From contig JAZQDJ010000120.1 of NCBI GenBank assembly GCA_045546735.1, forward strand, positions 50,151-114,150: a DNA stretch of 64,000 bases. The letters run 5' to 3'. Origin of the DNA: SVFI01 sp045546735. Its GTDB lineage: Bacteria > Bacillota > Clostridia > Lachnospirales > Lachnospiraceae. Under the pieces are notes generated by a model. That model made no database searches, was not told where the DNA came from, and saw only the letters and a program-made list of their open reading frames with translations. Of the stretch, positions 49,440-58,130 are shown one piece after another. The translations under genes and the position numbers were made by a program. Each line of letters begins with the position of its first letter. Position 1 is the first letter of the stretch.

Positions 49440-50540
49440 TTGAAGATTGATTCCAGCTACATAGGAATGGAATCCGCCAGAAGATACTCTTCTGTGACCA
49501 AAAAGACCGCCACAGCCAGCCTGGTAGGCGTGGAGGTATTGCAAGGACAGCAGCCGGCAAGTGAAAACTTTTCACAGCTACTGAATACCGGGGAGTGGGA
49601 TGAAAGCGGCAATTTCCTGCTCGACGAAAACAGCCGTGTGATTGCTTCAAGGGCAACATACAAAACAAGTTCTTCCATCAGTTCCATCGGTGAGAAGAAG
49701 ACCTTACAATCTATTCGTGAGATGTGTGTACATTACCTGATCCGTTGGCTCTATACGAACCTCGGAGCAAGAAGAGGAGAAACCGAAAACCAAGTTGATG
49801 AGTATATGAATAAATACCTCGGAAATAATAATGTGCAAAGCATCGGAAATACGGGAGGAACTTACAATTTCGGTCAAATGAAAATGAATATGAGTTACTT
49901 CCATGAAGAGGCGGAACAGACGCAGTTTAGTACGGTCGGAACTGTAAAAACCGCAGACGGACGGGAAATCAATTTTAATCTCGGATTGTCGATGAGCCGC
50001 CGCTTTACAGAGTATGCACAGACGACTTCGGTCGGGGAGTTTGTGCAGATGACAGATCCGCTTGTTATCAATTTAGACACCAATATGACAACGTTATCTG
50101 ACCAAAAGTTTGAGTTTGACCTTGACTGTGACGGTGTGAAAGATACTATTTCACAGTTAAGCGGAAGAAACGGATTTTTGGCTCTCGATAAAAACGGAGA
50201 CGGTGTGATTAATGATGGCTCGGAATTGTTCGGGACAAAGAGCGGAGACGGTTTTGCAGATCTTGCGCAGTACGACGAAGACGGAAACGGATGGATTGAC
50301 GAGAATGATGCAATATTTGAAAAACTTCTTGTGTGGGCAAAAGATGAGAACGGAAAAGATGAGCTTTACACATTGAAGGAAGCAGGTGTCGGAGCGATGT
50401 GCCTGCAAAGGGCAGAAACTGATTTTTCTTTGAATTCGTTAAAAGACAATCAGACAAACGGCCGCATCCGTTCAACGGGAATTTTCCTGTATGAAAACGG
50501 AAATGTCGGAACCATGCAACAATTGGATTTGGCGCAATAA
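49440..50540 (+). CDS. Sigma-D-dependent protein with Ca-binding-like DxDGDG loops
   Basis: 366 residues from TTG 49440 with a strong AGAAGGAGGG 5 nt upstream. No signal peptide. The N-terminal ~200 residues (IDSSYIGMESARRYSSVTKK, NFGQMKMNMSYFHEE) are unrecognised. The C-terminal part has three acidic loops, DLDCDGVKD near 226, DKNGDGVIND near 250 and DEDGNGWIDEND near 279, separated by SELFG and FADLAQY, as in EF-hand-like secreted proteins. The flagellar promoter implies expression with late flagellar genes; a flagellar or type III-exported role is an inference. Confidence 0.75.
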   Translation: MKIDSSYIGMESARRYSSVTKKTATASLVGVEVLQGQQPASENFSQLLNTGEWDESGNFLLDENSRVIASRATYKTSSSISSIGEKKTLQSIREMCVHYLIRWLYTNLGARRGETENQVDEYMNKYLGNNNVQSIGNTGGTYNFGQMKMNMSYFHEEAEQTQFSTVGTVKTADGREINFNLGLSMSRRFTEYAQTTSVGEFVQMTDPLVINLDTNMTTLSDQKFEFDLDCDGVKDTISQLSGRNGFLALDKNGDGVINDGSELFGTKSGDGFADLAQYDEDGNGWIDENDAIFEKLLVWAKDENGKDELYTLKEAGVGAMCLQRAETDFSLNSLKDNQTNGRIRSTGIFLYENGNVGTMQQLDLAQ

Positions 50541-50550
50541 AACAAAAATG

Positions 50551-50577
50551 AAAGGGGCTGTAAAAAGCCCCTTTTTT
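50551..50577 (+). terminator. Terminator of the sigma-D-dependent gene
   Basis: AAAGGGGCT (50551-50559) pairs with AGCCCCTTT (50566-50574), with TTT following. Confidence 0.85.
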
Positions 50578-50662
50578 CTTACAAATTTCAGAATTATTTT
50601 GTATAGATACGTGAGCGAAAAATGGCATTTAGACAGGAGCTGTGTTTGTTGAAGAGTCCTAA

Positions 50663-51517
50663 CTAAATGAGGTGCCCCTGATTTTCCGAACCAAACAATC
50701 GGATCTTTTCAGCCACAACTTTTTTCATGGCATCAATTTCATATGGAATCAGTCCCATCATAGTCTTTTCACCGGCCGCAAGACCTGCTTCAATACCGGC
50801 TTTTCCTGCTTTATCGATATCGGTAAAAATATTGACTTTGCAGATTCCGCGCTTTACTGCAATGCGGAAATCTTCATCCGAAAGCCCGCTTCCGCCGTGA
50901 AGTACAAGAGGCAGATTTGTCTTTTCAGAGATAACAGATATACGCTCAAAGTCGAGCTTTGGCGGAAATTTATAGTCGCCGTGTGCATTGCCGACTGCGA
51001 CGGCCAGGCTGTCTACACCTGTGCGGGATACGAAATCCAGTGCCTTATCTGGATCGGTGTAATAGTCACTCGGATTAGCGAGTTTTCCGGCGCCTTCGTT
51101 GTCACCGACATGTCCGAGCTCACCTTCGACAGTAACGCCCATGGCATGACATATTTTTACCATCTCAGCTACTTTAGCGACATTTGTTTCATAATCTTCC
51201 ATGGAGCAGTCATACATAAGAGAAGTAAAACCGAGCTGAAGGGCTTCCATACACCGCTCAAAGGTAAGACCGTGGTCATAATGTACACATACAGGAACGG
51301 AAACTTTTTGAGCCATCGGAATCAAGTATTCCGCCACGCGTTCAAGATCCATGGCAGGAAGAAGAACCTGTGCGGTTCCGACCATTACCGGAGCATGAAG
51401 TTCTTCGGCTGTTTCAATAACAGCTCTTGCCATTTCAACATTGACGGCATTAAAAAATCCGACACCATACCCGCCTTTTTTGGCAGGTAATAATAAATCA
51501 TTCATATTTACTAACAT
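50663..51517 (-). CDS. Class II fructose-bisphosphate aldolase family protein
   Basis: 284 residues. Zinc ligands and catalytic residues are seen in VCVHYDHGLTFE near 80, VTVEGELGHVGDNEG near 130, VAVGNAHGDYK near 173 and LVLHGGSGLSDED near 208. Length is that of the GatY/FbaA type. It could cleave fructose 1,6-bisphosphate, tagatose 1,6-bisphosphate or a related ketose phosphate. Starts 1 nt after the sugar kinase upstream (TAATATG), so the two probably serve one sugar pathway. Confidence 0.88.
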   Translation of the reverse strand: MLVNMNDLLLPAKKGGYGVGFFNAVNVEMARAVIETAEELHAPVMVGTAQVLLPAMDLERVAEYLIPMAQKVSVPVCVHYDHGLTFERCMEALQLGFTSLMYDCSMEDYETNVAKVAEMVKICHAMGVTVEGELGHVGDNEGAGKLANPSDYYTDPDKALDFVSRTGVDSLAVAVGNAHGDYKFPPKLDFERISVISEKTNLPLVLHGGSGLSDEDFRIAVKRGICKVNIFTDIDKAGKAGIEAGLAAGEKTMMGLIPYEIDAMKKVVAEKIRLFGSENQGHLI

Positions 51518-51518
51518 A

Positions 51519-52646
51519 TTATAATTCTCCGTTCTTTTTCCATCCGGCGCTGATTTTTTCTTTCAGTTCATCCAGAGGTTTTAAGCCACCGAGTGCGTCG
51601 TAAGAAGTGACACAACATGCACCGGTAGCAGTAGCTAACTGCATGGCTGTTTCCGGAGTTTCACCGTTTAAAACGGAAGCAAGGAATGCAGCGATGCTTG
51701 TATCGCCTGCGCCTGTACCGGATAAAATGCAGTCAGGAACATAACTTGTTTCAAACCCTTCTTTATCGGCCCACACATTTACATCAAGGCCTATGCGGGA
51801 ACTGATATCGGAAAGTGTTTCTTTATCGGCTGTTTTATAAAATATACCAGGAGCTCCGCATTTAATAAGAAGCACCTTTACTCCATAGGACATACAAAGG
51901 TCGGCGAGAGGTTTGACATCTTTTTCAATATCAAGAATTTCTGTGATATCTTTTCCGCCTGCGCGCAACTGCCACTGGGCGAATCGTTCTTTATCAAGCA
52001 TAAAACACAGTTCTTCCACGCTCGGCACAAAGAAATCCACATGCAAAAGTACGCGCTTTAAGAGCTTATTCCAATCAAGTTTTCCGGCTTCTGTATCCGG
52101 ATCGATAGCAGCCATGTCGAGCGAAGTGGCAACACCGGCTTTTCTGACGGATGCCATCAGATTGGCAAGTTGCTCTCCGTCATTTTCGTACATGGCACGC
52201 ATGAGCGGCGGATAACCGAAATGAAACAGGGCTGCATCAGAAAGCGTTTCCGGGGAAACGTCATCTGCACAAAACGTATTATTTGCTCCCGGGTTATGTA
52301 AAAAAATACGGTCTATTCCGGGAACAGCCAACACGACAGAATATGAGGTGGATTCTGCTTCGGAGCGGATCATGAATTTATCTGCATCATATTTTTTTAA
52401 AATACCGCAAATCATATCACCGAAAGCATCACATCCGACCTTTCCCATCAGAGAAACGTTAGCGCCAAGCAACTTTAATGCAAGTCCCGTGTTAGCCACG
52501 GCTCCTCCGGTATGTACGTCAGCCGCACCGGTTTGTACCAGTTTGCCCGGCGATAGAATATCATCTAATTTGTTTGCTTTTTTATCGGGAAATATCGGTG
52601 TGATGTCCAGACAGATATGTCCCGCAACAATAATTTTTTTGCTCAT
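51519..52646 (-). CDS. PfkB-family sugar kinase
   Basis: 375 residues from the ATG at 52646 (AGGTGAT upstream; an in-frame GTG overlaps the ribosome binding site). Signatures: GGAVANTGLALKLLGANVSLMGKVG near 51-75 and LSGTGAGDTSIAAFLASVL near 318, with the catalytic Asp. Larger than the usual ~310 residues because of insertions near 210-260. Coupled to a class II aldolase, so the product is likely a ketose phosphate or bisphosphate. No transporter is present. Confidence 0.85.
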   Translation of the reverse strand: MSKKIIVAGHICLDITPIFPDKKANKLDDILSPGKLVQTGAADVHTGGAVANTGLALKLLGANVSLMGKVGCDAFGDMICGILKKYDADKFMIRSEAESTSYSVVLAVPGIDRIFLHNPGANNTFCADDVSPETLSDAALFHFGYPPLMRAMYENDGEQLANLMASVRKAGVATSLDMAAIDPDTEAGKLDWNKLLKRVLLHVDFFVPSVEELCFMLDKERFAQWQLRAGGKDITEILDIEKDVKPLADLCMSYGVKVLLIKCGAPGIFYKTADKETLSDISSRIGLDVNVWADKEGFETSYVPDCILSGTGAGDTSIAAFLASVLNGETPETAMQLATATGACCVTSYDALGGLKPLDELKEKISAGWKKNGEL

Positions 52647-52729
52647 AATAATCACCTATCCTTATCATAACAAAAAAGAATGAAATGGTACACAGGAAAA
52701 TATATTAATAGGGAACGGAGGATCATAAG

Positions 52730-53632
52730 GTGAGAAATATTAGGGATTTTTTCCTTCTTCTGCTGTGTTTTTCTTTGTCGGCATATTTCATTTTGTTTTT
52801 TAAAAGGCAGGAAAATACGCAGATTTTGGACAACTACAATGTGCTTTCAGAGTTTGCACACAACAACCGTTACTATGTGGTTTGTCAGGAGAAGGGAGTT
52901 AGTTTGGAGTTACCGATGGAAAACTATCTGGTCGGTGCTCTTGCCGCAAGTGTTCCGGCGGAGTATGAGGAGGAACTTTTAAAAGCGCAGGCAATTGTGC
53001 TTCGGAGTACTTTGTATAAGAAATATAAAGAAGAAAATACAGACGTGCTGAACATACAGACGCCGGAATTTTGGCCGGACCAAATGATGCAGAATATATG
53101 GGGAGAAAAGTATGAAGAATATGTAAATAAATGTCTGGATGCGGTTGTACAGACACAGGGAATTTATTTGTCCTACGGGGAGGAACCGGCGGAAGGTTTT
53201 TATCATGGGATGAGCGCGGGAAAGACAAGGTCGGGAAAAGAATTGAGCGGAGATGGGGAATATGGTTACCTTAAGGTAACTGAATGTCCGGATAATTTAA
53301 GTGCTTTGGATTATGAAAAGGAAATAAAAATATCCGCAAAGAGTGTGGGGCAATTAGATAAGGCGGTGAGAAATGAGGAGGGATATGTGATTTCTCTACA
53401 TAAAGATGGAGAACAAATTTCCGGTGAAAAAATGAGTGAAAATTATGGATTTTTGTCCTCGAATTTTACGTGGGAAGAGGAAGGAGATTCTTACATTTTT
53501 AAAATAAAAGGAAAAGGGCACGGTTTCGGACTGGATCAATATTACGGAAATGTGTTAGCAAAAAAAGGGAGAGATTATCGCGAAATACTTACGTGTTTCT
53601 TTGATGGGATTACTTTTGAAAGAATGGAATAA
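52730..53632 (+). CDS. spoIID: Stage II sporulation protein D
   Basis: 300 residues from GTG 52730 (GGAGG 10 nt upstream). An N-terminal membrane helix (about 6-25) anchors an extracytoplasmic SpoIID/LytB domain: LPMENYLVGALAASVPAEYEEELLKAQAIVLRS near 64, FYHGMSAGKTRSGKEL near 163, and GKGHGFGLDQYYGN near 263. SpoIID is a lytic transglycosylase needed for engulfment. Followed by the SpoIIQ-like gene, as in other clostridia. Confidence 0.92.
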   Translation: MRNIRDFFLLLLCFSLSAYFILFFKRQENTQILDNYNVLSEFAHNNRYYVVCQEKGVSLELPMENYLVGALAASVPAEYEEELLKAQAIVLRSTLYKKYKEENTDVLNIQTPEFWPDQMMQNIWGEKYEEYVNKCLDAVVQTQGIYLSYGEEPAEGFYHGMSAGKTRSGKELSGDGEYGYLKVTECPDNLSALDYEKEIKISAKSVGQLDKAVRNEEGYVISLHKDGEQISGEKMSENYGFLSSNFTWEEEGDSYIFKIKGKGHGFGLDQYYGNVLAKKGRDYREILTCFFDGITFERME

Positions 53633-53654
53633 TTTACAAAAAAGAAGGAAAAAC

Positions 53655-53670
53655 TATCACCGAGGTGATA
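53655..53670 (+). promoter_or_regulatory. Small hairpin over the spoIIQ ribosome binding site
   Basis: TATCAC (53655-53660) pairs with GTGATA (53665-53670), loop CGAG; GAGGTGAT is the ribosome binding site of the ATG at 53674. A short stem, so any effect would be modest. Confidence 0.35.
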
Positions 53671-53673
53671 ATT

Positions 53674-54453
53674 ATGAGCAAAAAAAACATGAATCAAAAG
53701 AAAAGCCTGATTTTTTCTACGGCAGTAGTTATTACGGGATGTATTGCGACTGCAATTTACGTGAATCAGAGCATGAATACGGTAACAGATTACAAAATCG
53801 ATCTTTCGCAAATGGATGTGAAGGAACCGGAACAAAACGGTATTGTGAACGATCCGGAACTTGGGAGCGGGGCCTCTTTAGCGCGGGTAAGCGGACAGGA
53901 TGTTGTGAATACTTATCCCGAGGAACCATCGGAGGATGTCGTAAAAAAAGCAACTTCGCAGGACAGCAAAATAAAGGAAAAAGAGCCGGTTGCGGAAACA
54001 GCATCAGAGTCGGTGGTTATGCCTGCACAGGATTTGGCATTTGAAAAAGAGGATGGCATGGGATGGCCTCTGGTAGGAGATGTCATACTAAATTACAGCA
54101 TGGACAGTGCGGTTTATTTTGCGACGCTGATGCAGTATAAATATAATCCTGCCATCTTGATTTCTGCGATGCAGGGAGATAATGTCAGTGCTTGTGCAAA
54201 AGGACAAGTTGTAAAAATCGGCGAATCTGCAGAACAGGGAAAATATGTTGTCATGAATTTGGGAAACGGTTATGAAGTTACCTACGGACAACTTGAAAAT
54301 CTTCAGGTGGAAGAAGGGACAATTGTTGCACGCGGACAGGTCATCGGAAATGTGGCAAAAACTACAAAGTATTACTCTGTGGAAGGAGATCATCTTTCGC
54401 TGATGATTACAAAGGATGGAGAGACCGTGGACCCGCTCACTCTTTTAGATTAG
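53674..54453 (+). CDS. spoIIQ: SpoIIQ-like M23 family protein, zinc site degenerate
   Basis: 259 residues from the ATG at 53674. One membrane helix (about 12-30), an acidic linker (about 45-120), and an M23 (LytM) domain (about 130-255). The HxxxD motif is replaced (YNPAILISA) and the final HxH reads HLS, so zinc binding and endopeptidase activity are unlikely, as in B. subtilis SpoIIQ. Its known role is to hold the engulfing membranes together with SpoIIIAH in a forespore/mother-cell channel. It lies 41 nt after spoIID. Confidence 0.85.
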   Translation: MSKKNMNQKKSLIFSTAVVITGCIATAIYVNQSMNTVTDYKIDLSQMDVKEPEQNGIVNDPELGSGASLARVSGQDVVNTYPEEPSEDVVKKATSQDSKIKEKEPVAETASESVVMPAQDLAFEKEDGMGWPLVGDVILNYSMDSAVYFATLMQYKYNPAILISAMQGDNVSACAKGQVVKIGESAEQGKYVVMNLGNGYEVTYGQLENLQVEEGTIVARGQVIGNVAKTTKYYSVEGDHLSLMITKDGETVDPLTLLD

Positions 54454-54462
54454 GTAAATGCG

Positions 54463-55641
54463 ATGATTGTGATAAAAAATGCAAAAGTATTTACGATGGA
54501 GAAAGAAGGTATCCTGGAGGGCGGAGCTGTTTGGGTGGAAAATGATGTCATCCGGAGTGTGGGAAAATCTTTGTCTGTCCCGCCGTCTGCACGCGTGATT
54601 GATGCTAAGGGGTGTATGCTTTTTCCGGGATTTATTGAGGCGCACTGTCATATGGGGATTACCGAAGAAAAAAAGGGCAGAGAGGGAGATGACTGCAATG
54701 AATGTGTTAATCCGCTCACCCCGTATCTTCGTGCAATTGATGCGATAAACCCGATGGATGCTGCATTTCATAATGCAGTAGCGGCAGGAATTACTTCTGC
54801 CATGATAGGTCCGGGAAGTTCTAATGTGGTCGGCGGTCAATTTGCATTTGTAAAGACGCACGGAAGATGTGTGGATGAGATGATACGGTTAGCTCCTGCT
54901 GCGATGAAAGTGGCTTTTGGGGAGAATCCGAAAATGAATTACGGAATGAAAGATAATTCTCCCTATACCCGGATGTCTATTGCGTCGATGCTCCGAAAAG
55001 AATTACTGTGTGCAAGAAATTATATAAAGACTCACCCGTATATGTCCCCGCCGGGGATAGAAGAAAATCCGGAAGATGAGTTCAGGTATGGCTGTTACAG
55101 GGATGTTTTTTACGGAAAGATTCCGCTGAAGGTACATGCGCACAGAGCAGATGACATCATGACGGCCATACGGATTGCAAAAGAATTCGGGATCGGCCTG
55201 ACTTTTGATCATTGCAGTGAAGGTCATTTGATTGCAGACCACATTGCAAAGAGCGGATTTCCTGCCATTGTCGGACCGGATCTTGCAAGCAGAAACAAAA
55301 TAGAAGTACAGAATATGGCATTTAAAACAGCAGGAATTCTTGAAACAGCGGGCGTCACGGTGGCAGTTACAACCGACCACCCGGTCTCTTTAATTCAGTC
55401 GCTGCCTCTTTGCAGTGCGCTGGCAGTAAAAGAAGGACTTTCCACGGAGGGAGGACTGCGTGCTTTAACGATAAACGCAGCGCGGATTTGCAGGATGGAT
55501 CACAAAGTCGGAAGTATCCGGGAAGGGAAAAAGGCAGATCTGGTTCTTTTTAAGGGGCATCCGTTTGAAACATTTTCAAAAGTTTTGTTTACTATGATTG
55601 ACGGTGAAATCGTATATCACGACAGAGAAATGTATCTTTAA
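54463..55641 (+). CDS. Amidohydrolase family protein (imidazolonepropionase-like)
   Basis: 392 residues, 9 nt after spoIIQ, weak ribosome binding site. Metal-dependent hydrolase motifs: GFIEAHCHMGI near 57, KVHAHRADDI near 220, FDHCSEGHLI near 247 and TTDHPV near 305. The C-terminal GSIREGKKADLVLFKGHPFE is the usual closing sheet. The substrate is unknown; imidazolonepropionase-like is a structural label. It probably shares the spoIID-spoIIQ transcript without a known role in sporulation. Confidence 0.85.
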   Translation: MIVIKNAKVFTMEKEGILEGGAVWVENDVIRSVGKSLSVPPSARVIDAKGCMLFPGFIEAHCHMGITEEKKGREGDDCNECVNPLTPYLRAIDAINPMDAAFHNAVAAGITSAMIGPGSSNVVGGQFAFVKTHGRCVDEMIRLAPAAMKVAFGENPKMNYGMKDNSPYTRMSIASMLRKELLCARNYIKTHPYMSPPGIEENPEDEFRYGCYRDVFYGKIPLKVHAHRADDIMTAIRIAKEFGIGLTFDHCSEGHLIADHIAKSGFPAIVGPDLASRNKIEVQNMAFKTAGILETAGVTVAVTTDHPVSLIQSLPLCSALAVKEGLSTEGGLRALTINAARICRMDHKVGSIREGKKADLVLFKGHPFETFSKVLFTMIDGEIVYHDREMYL

Positions 55642-55703
55642 CTCTTTACCAGTCTAAGCACGTGAGTTATAATAAAATGGTGTGCGGAGGTTGATTTTAG
55701 ACA

Positions 55704-57089
55704 ATGCAGAAGAGAAAAATATCAGCAATTTTGATACTCTGCCTGATGATGTTATGCGCCTGTCAAAACAGTCCGAAGGAACCGGAAGCGGCGGAAGAGG
55801 TACAGAGCGATTATGAAGTGGAAATGGAACATCGGGAGGGTTTTGTCGGTGAAGAAGCTTACGAACAAAGCTTTACAAGACCGAAGATAAATTCAAATAT
55901 ATTTGTAGATTTAATGGGATATGCGCCGGACGATAAGAAATATGCTTATTTTGTGGGAAATGATCTTTCCGAGTCATTTTATGTTTTTGAAACAGCGACG
56001 GACGAATGTGTATACACCGGAACGCTCAAAAAAATGGCGAACCAAAAACATGACGGAAAGCAGGTTTACAAGGGTGATTTTTCCGAAGTCACAGAGCCCG
56101 GCGTATACTACATACAGACTGCGGTAATCGGACAGTCCTATACATTTCGAATTGATGAAAGTCGTTATGAGAGCCAGTATGACGAACTGAAGAAAGAGTT
56201 TCTTGCACTTTCGCCGGAAGAATATTACGGAAAACCTGAAGGCAGAGAGGATAGAATGCAGATTTACTATTCTTTCCAAAAGTTGGTTACTGCTTACCAG
56301 TTTTTCCCGGAGTCGCTCGGTGAAGATTTCGAAAAGAAACTGGAAGAACATGCGGAGTGGCTGCTTGCAGGGAGAGAGGAGCTTCTGTTGGAGCGCGATG
56401 TGCAGCAGAAGGAAGCGCAGTGGCGTCCGAATTATGCACAGCCTCAGGAAGAGGAAAAGGAATATGTCAGCGAGGATTATGTATTTGTCTCTTCGATGGC
56501 AGCAGGATATACCGTGTTGCAACCGTATAATGCGCCTCTTGCGGGGAAATGTCTGGGTCAGGCACAGAAAGCATATCAGGGCTGTGCGCGTTATAAGCTG
56601 ACAGGTGATGTCCGGTATATGGCAGCAGCATCGCTGTTCCGTGCAGTCGGCAATTACACATATCATGCAATTATAAAAGAAAAATATGCACAGCAGGAAT
56701 CGGAATTCGAGAAGTTGAAAGATGAAAAAAGTCTGTTGTGTGATGAAATTCTTTGGGGAAATTTGTTTTATATGACCGCAATCAAAGGGGCAGATTTGGA
56801 AATTTGTGATAAGCAGATGAGCGACCTTATGGATTTATGTGCGGGTTATATGGATAAGGCACCGACACGGGCGTTTGGATTGATTCGCGGAAAAGAAGAA
56901 TCTTTGGAGTGCTCTGTTTGGTTGACGATTGCAGATTATATTATTGTAAGTTTAGAATACCGTAACGTGTGTAAAGAACAAATTCATCCGCTTCTTTACC
57001 GGATGGAAGAAATGGAACTTTCACACGAACAGAAAACGGCACTTCTTATGCTTCTTGTAAATCTTGCAGAAAGTGAGGAAAAGGAATGA
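55704..57089 (+). CDS. Lipoprotein with CelD-type Ig domain and GH9-like region
   Basis: 461 residues. Lipobox MLCAC near 16-20. An N-terminal Ig-like cellulase domain (about 62-150: IFVDLMGYAPDDKKYAYFVG, VYKGDFSEVTEPGVYYIQT, YTFRID) is followed by an all-helical region recalling the GH9 toroid (EDYVFVSSMAAGYTVLQPYNAPLAGKCLGQAQKAYQGC). The DAGD motif that supplies the GH9 nucleophile is not present, so catalysis is doubtful. It is coupled to ddl by a 4-nt overlap, which is unusual for a glycosidase and suggests a cell-envelope role. Confidence 0.7.
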   Translation: MQKRKISAILILCLMMLCACQNSPKEPEAAEEVQSDYEVEMEHREGFVGEEAYEQSFTRPKINSNIFVDLMGYAPDDKKYAYFVGNDLSESFYVFETATDECVYTGTLKKMANQKHDGKQVYKGDFSEVTEPGVYYIQTAVIGQSYTFRIDESRYESQYDELKKEFLALSPEEYYGKPEGREDRMQIYYSFQKLVTAYQFFPESLGEDFEKKLEEHAEWLLAGREELLLERDVQQKEAQWRPNYAQPQEEEKEYVSEDYVFVSSMAAGYTVLQPYNAPLAGKCLGQAQKAYQGCARYKLTGDVRYMAAASLFRAVGNYTYHAIIKEKYAQQESEFEKLKDEKSLLCDEILWGNLFYMTAIKGADLEICDKQMSDLMDLCAGYMDKAPTRAFGLIRGKEESLECSVWLTIADYIIVSLEYRNVCKEQIHPLLYRMEEMELSHEQKTALLMLLVNLAESEEKE

Positions 57090-58117
57090 AAATCGTAGTT
57101 TTGGCAGGAGGAACCAGCACAGAACGTGATGTTTCTCTGATAACCGGAAAAATGGTGTATCAGGCACTGAAAGAAAACGGACATCAGGTAGTACTTCTTG
57201 ATGTGTTTATGGGATATACAGAAAGTGATTGCAAGGATATTTTTTCGATTGAAAAAGATTGGTCGGCCAGTGTCGGCGGTATCCGTGAGACAAATCCGGA
57301 TATTGAGGCAATTAAGAAAAAAAGAGACGGCAATGGATTTTTCGGCCCGAATGTGATGGATATTTGCCATCAGGCAGATATTGTGTTTATGGGACTTCAC
57401 GGTGAAAACGGTGAGGACGGAAAAGTGCAGGCTGCTTTGGATTTGGAAGGAATTAAATATACAGGAACAGGTCCGCTCGGAGCAGCGGTATCTATGGACA
57501 AAGGATTATCGAAACAGATTTTTGCAGGAAGCGGTGTTCCGACTCCGCAGGGTTATACTCTCCGCAAAGGGGATCAACTTCCGCAGGATATGGTTTACCC
57601 GGCAGTTGTAAAAGCTTGTAACGGAGGTTCCAGCGTCGGTGTTTACATGGTAAATGATGCAAAGGAATGCGAAAAGGCCATTGAGCAGGCATATGCCTAT
57701 GACTCGCAGGTAATTGTGGAGCAGTACATAAAGGGAAGAGAGTTCTCAATCGGTGTAATCGAAGGAAAAGCTCTTCCGATTATAGAAATTGCACCGCTTG
57801 AAGGTTTTTACGATTATAAAAACAAATATCAGGCAGGAAGCACGATTGAGACTTGTCCGGCTGAGATTTCAGAAGAATTGACATGCAAAATGCAACAGTT
57901 TGCGGAGAAAGCATATGAGGCATTGCATATTGAGTCGTATGCACGAATTGATTTTATGATGAATGAAAACGGAGACATGTTCTGTCTGGAGGCGAATACA
58001 CTTCCGGGCATGACACCGACCTCCCTTCTTCCGCAGGAGGCGAAAGAAATCGGATATGATTTCGGAAAATTATGTGAGTGGCTGATTGAAGTTTCACTCC
58101 GAAAGTATGAAAAATAA
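57086..58117 (+). CDS. ddl: D-alanine--D-alanine ligase
   Basis: 343 residues. ATP-grasp motifs: GGTSTERDVSLITG near 8, FMGLHGENGEDGKVQ near 100, VKACNGGSSVGVY near 178, EGFYDYKNKYQAGST near 243 (Tyr of the D-Ala-D-Ala type), and NEANTLPGM-like LEANTLPGMTPTSL near 298. It makes the D-Ala-D-Ala dipeptide of peptidoglycan. murF follows directly. Confidence 0.95.
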   Translation: MKIVVLAGGTSTERDVSLITGKMVYQALKENGHQVVLLDVFMGYTESDCKDIFSIEKDWSASVGGIRETNPDIEAIKKKRDGNGFFGPNVMDICHQADIVFMGLHGENGEDGKVQAALDLEGIKYTGTGPLGAAVSMDKGLSKQIFAGSGVPTPQGYTLRKGDQLPQDMVYPAVVKACNGGSSVGVYMVNDAKECEKAIEQAYAYDSQVIVEQYIKGREFSIGVIEGKALPIIEIAPLEGFYDYKNKYQAGSTIETCPAEISEELTCKMQQFAEKAYEALHIESYARIDFMMNENGDMFCLEANTLPGMTPTSLLPQEAKEIGYDFGKLCEWLIEVSLRKYEK

Positions 58118-58130
58118 CAGGGGAATGATC

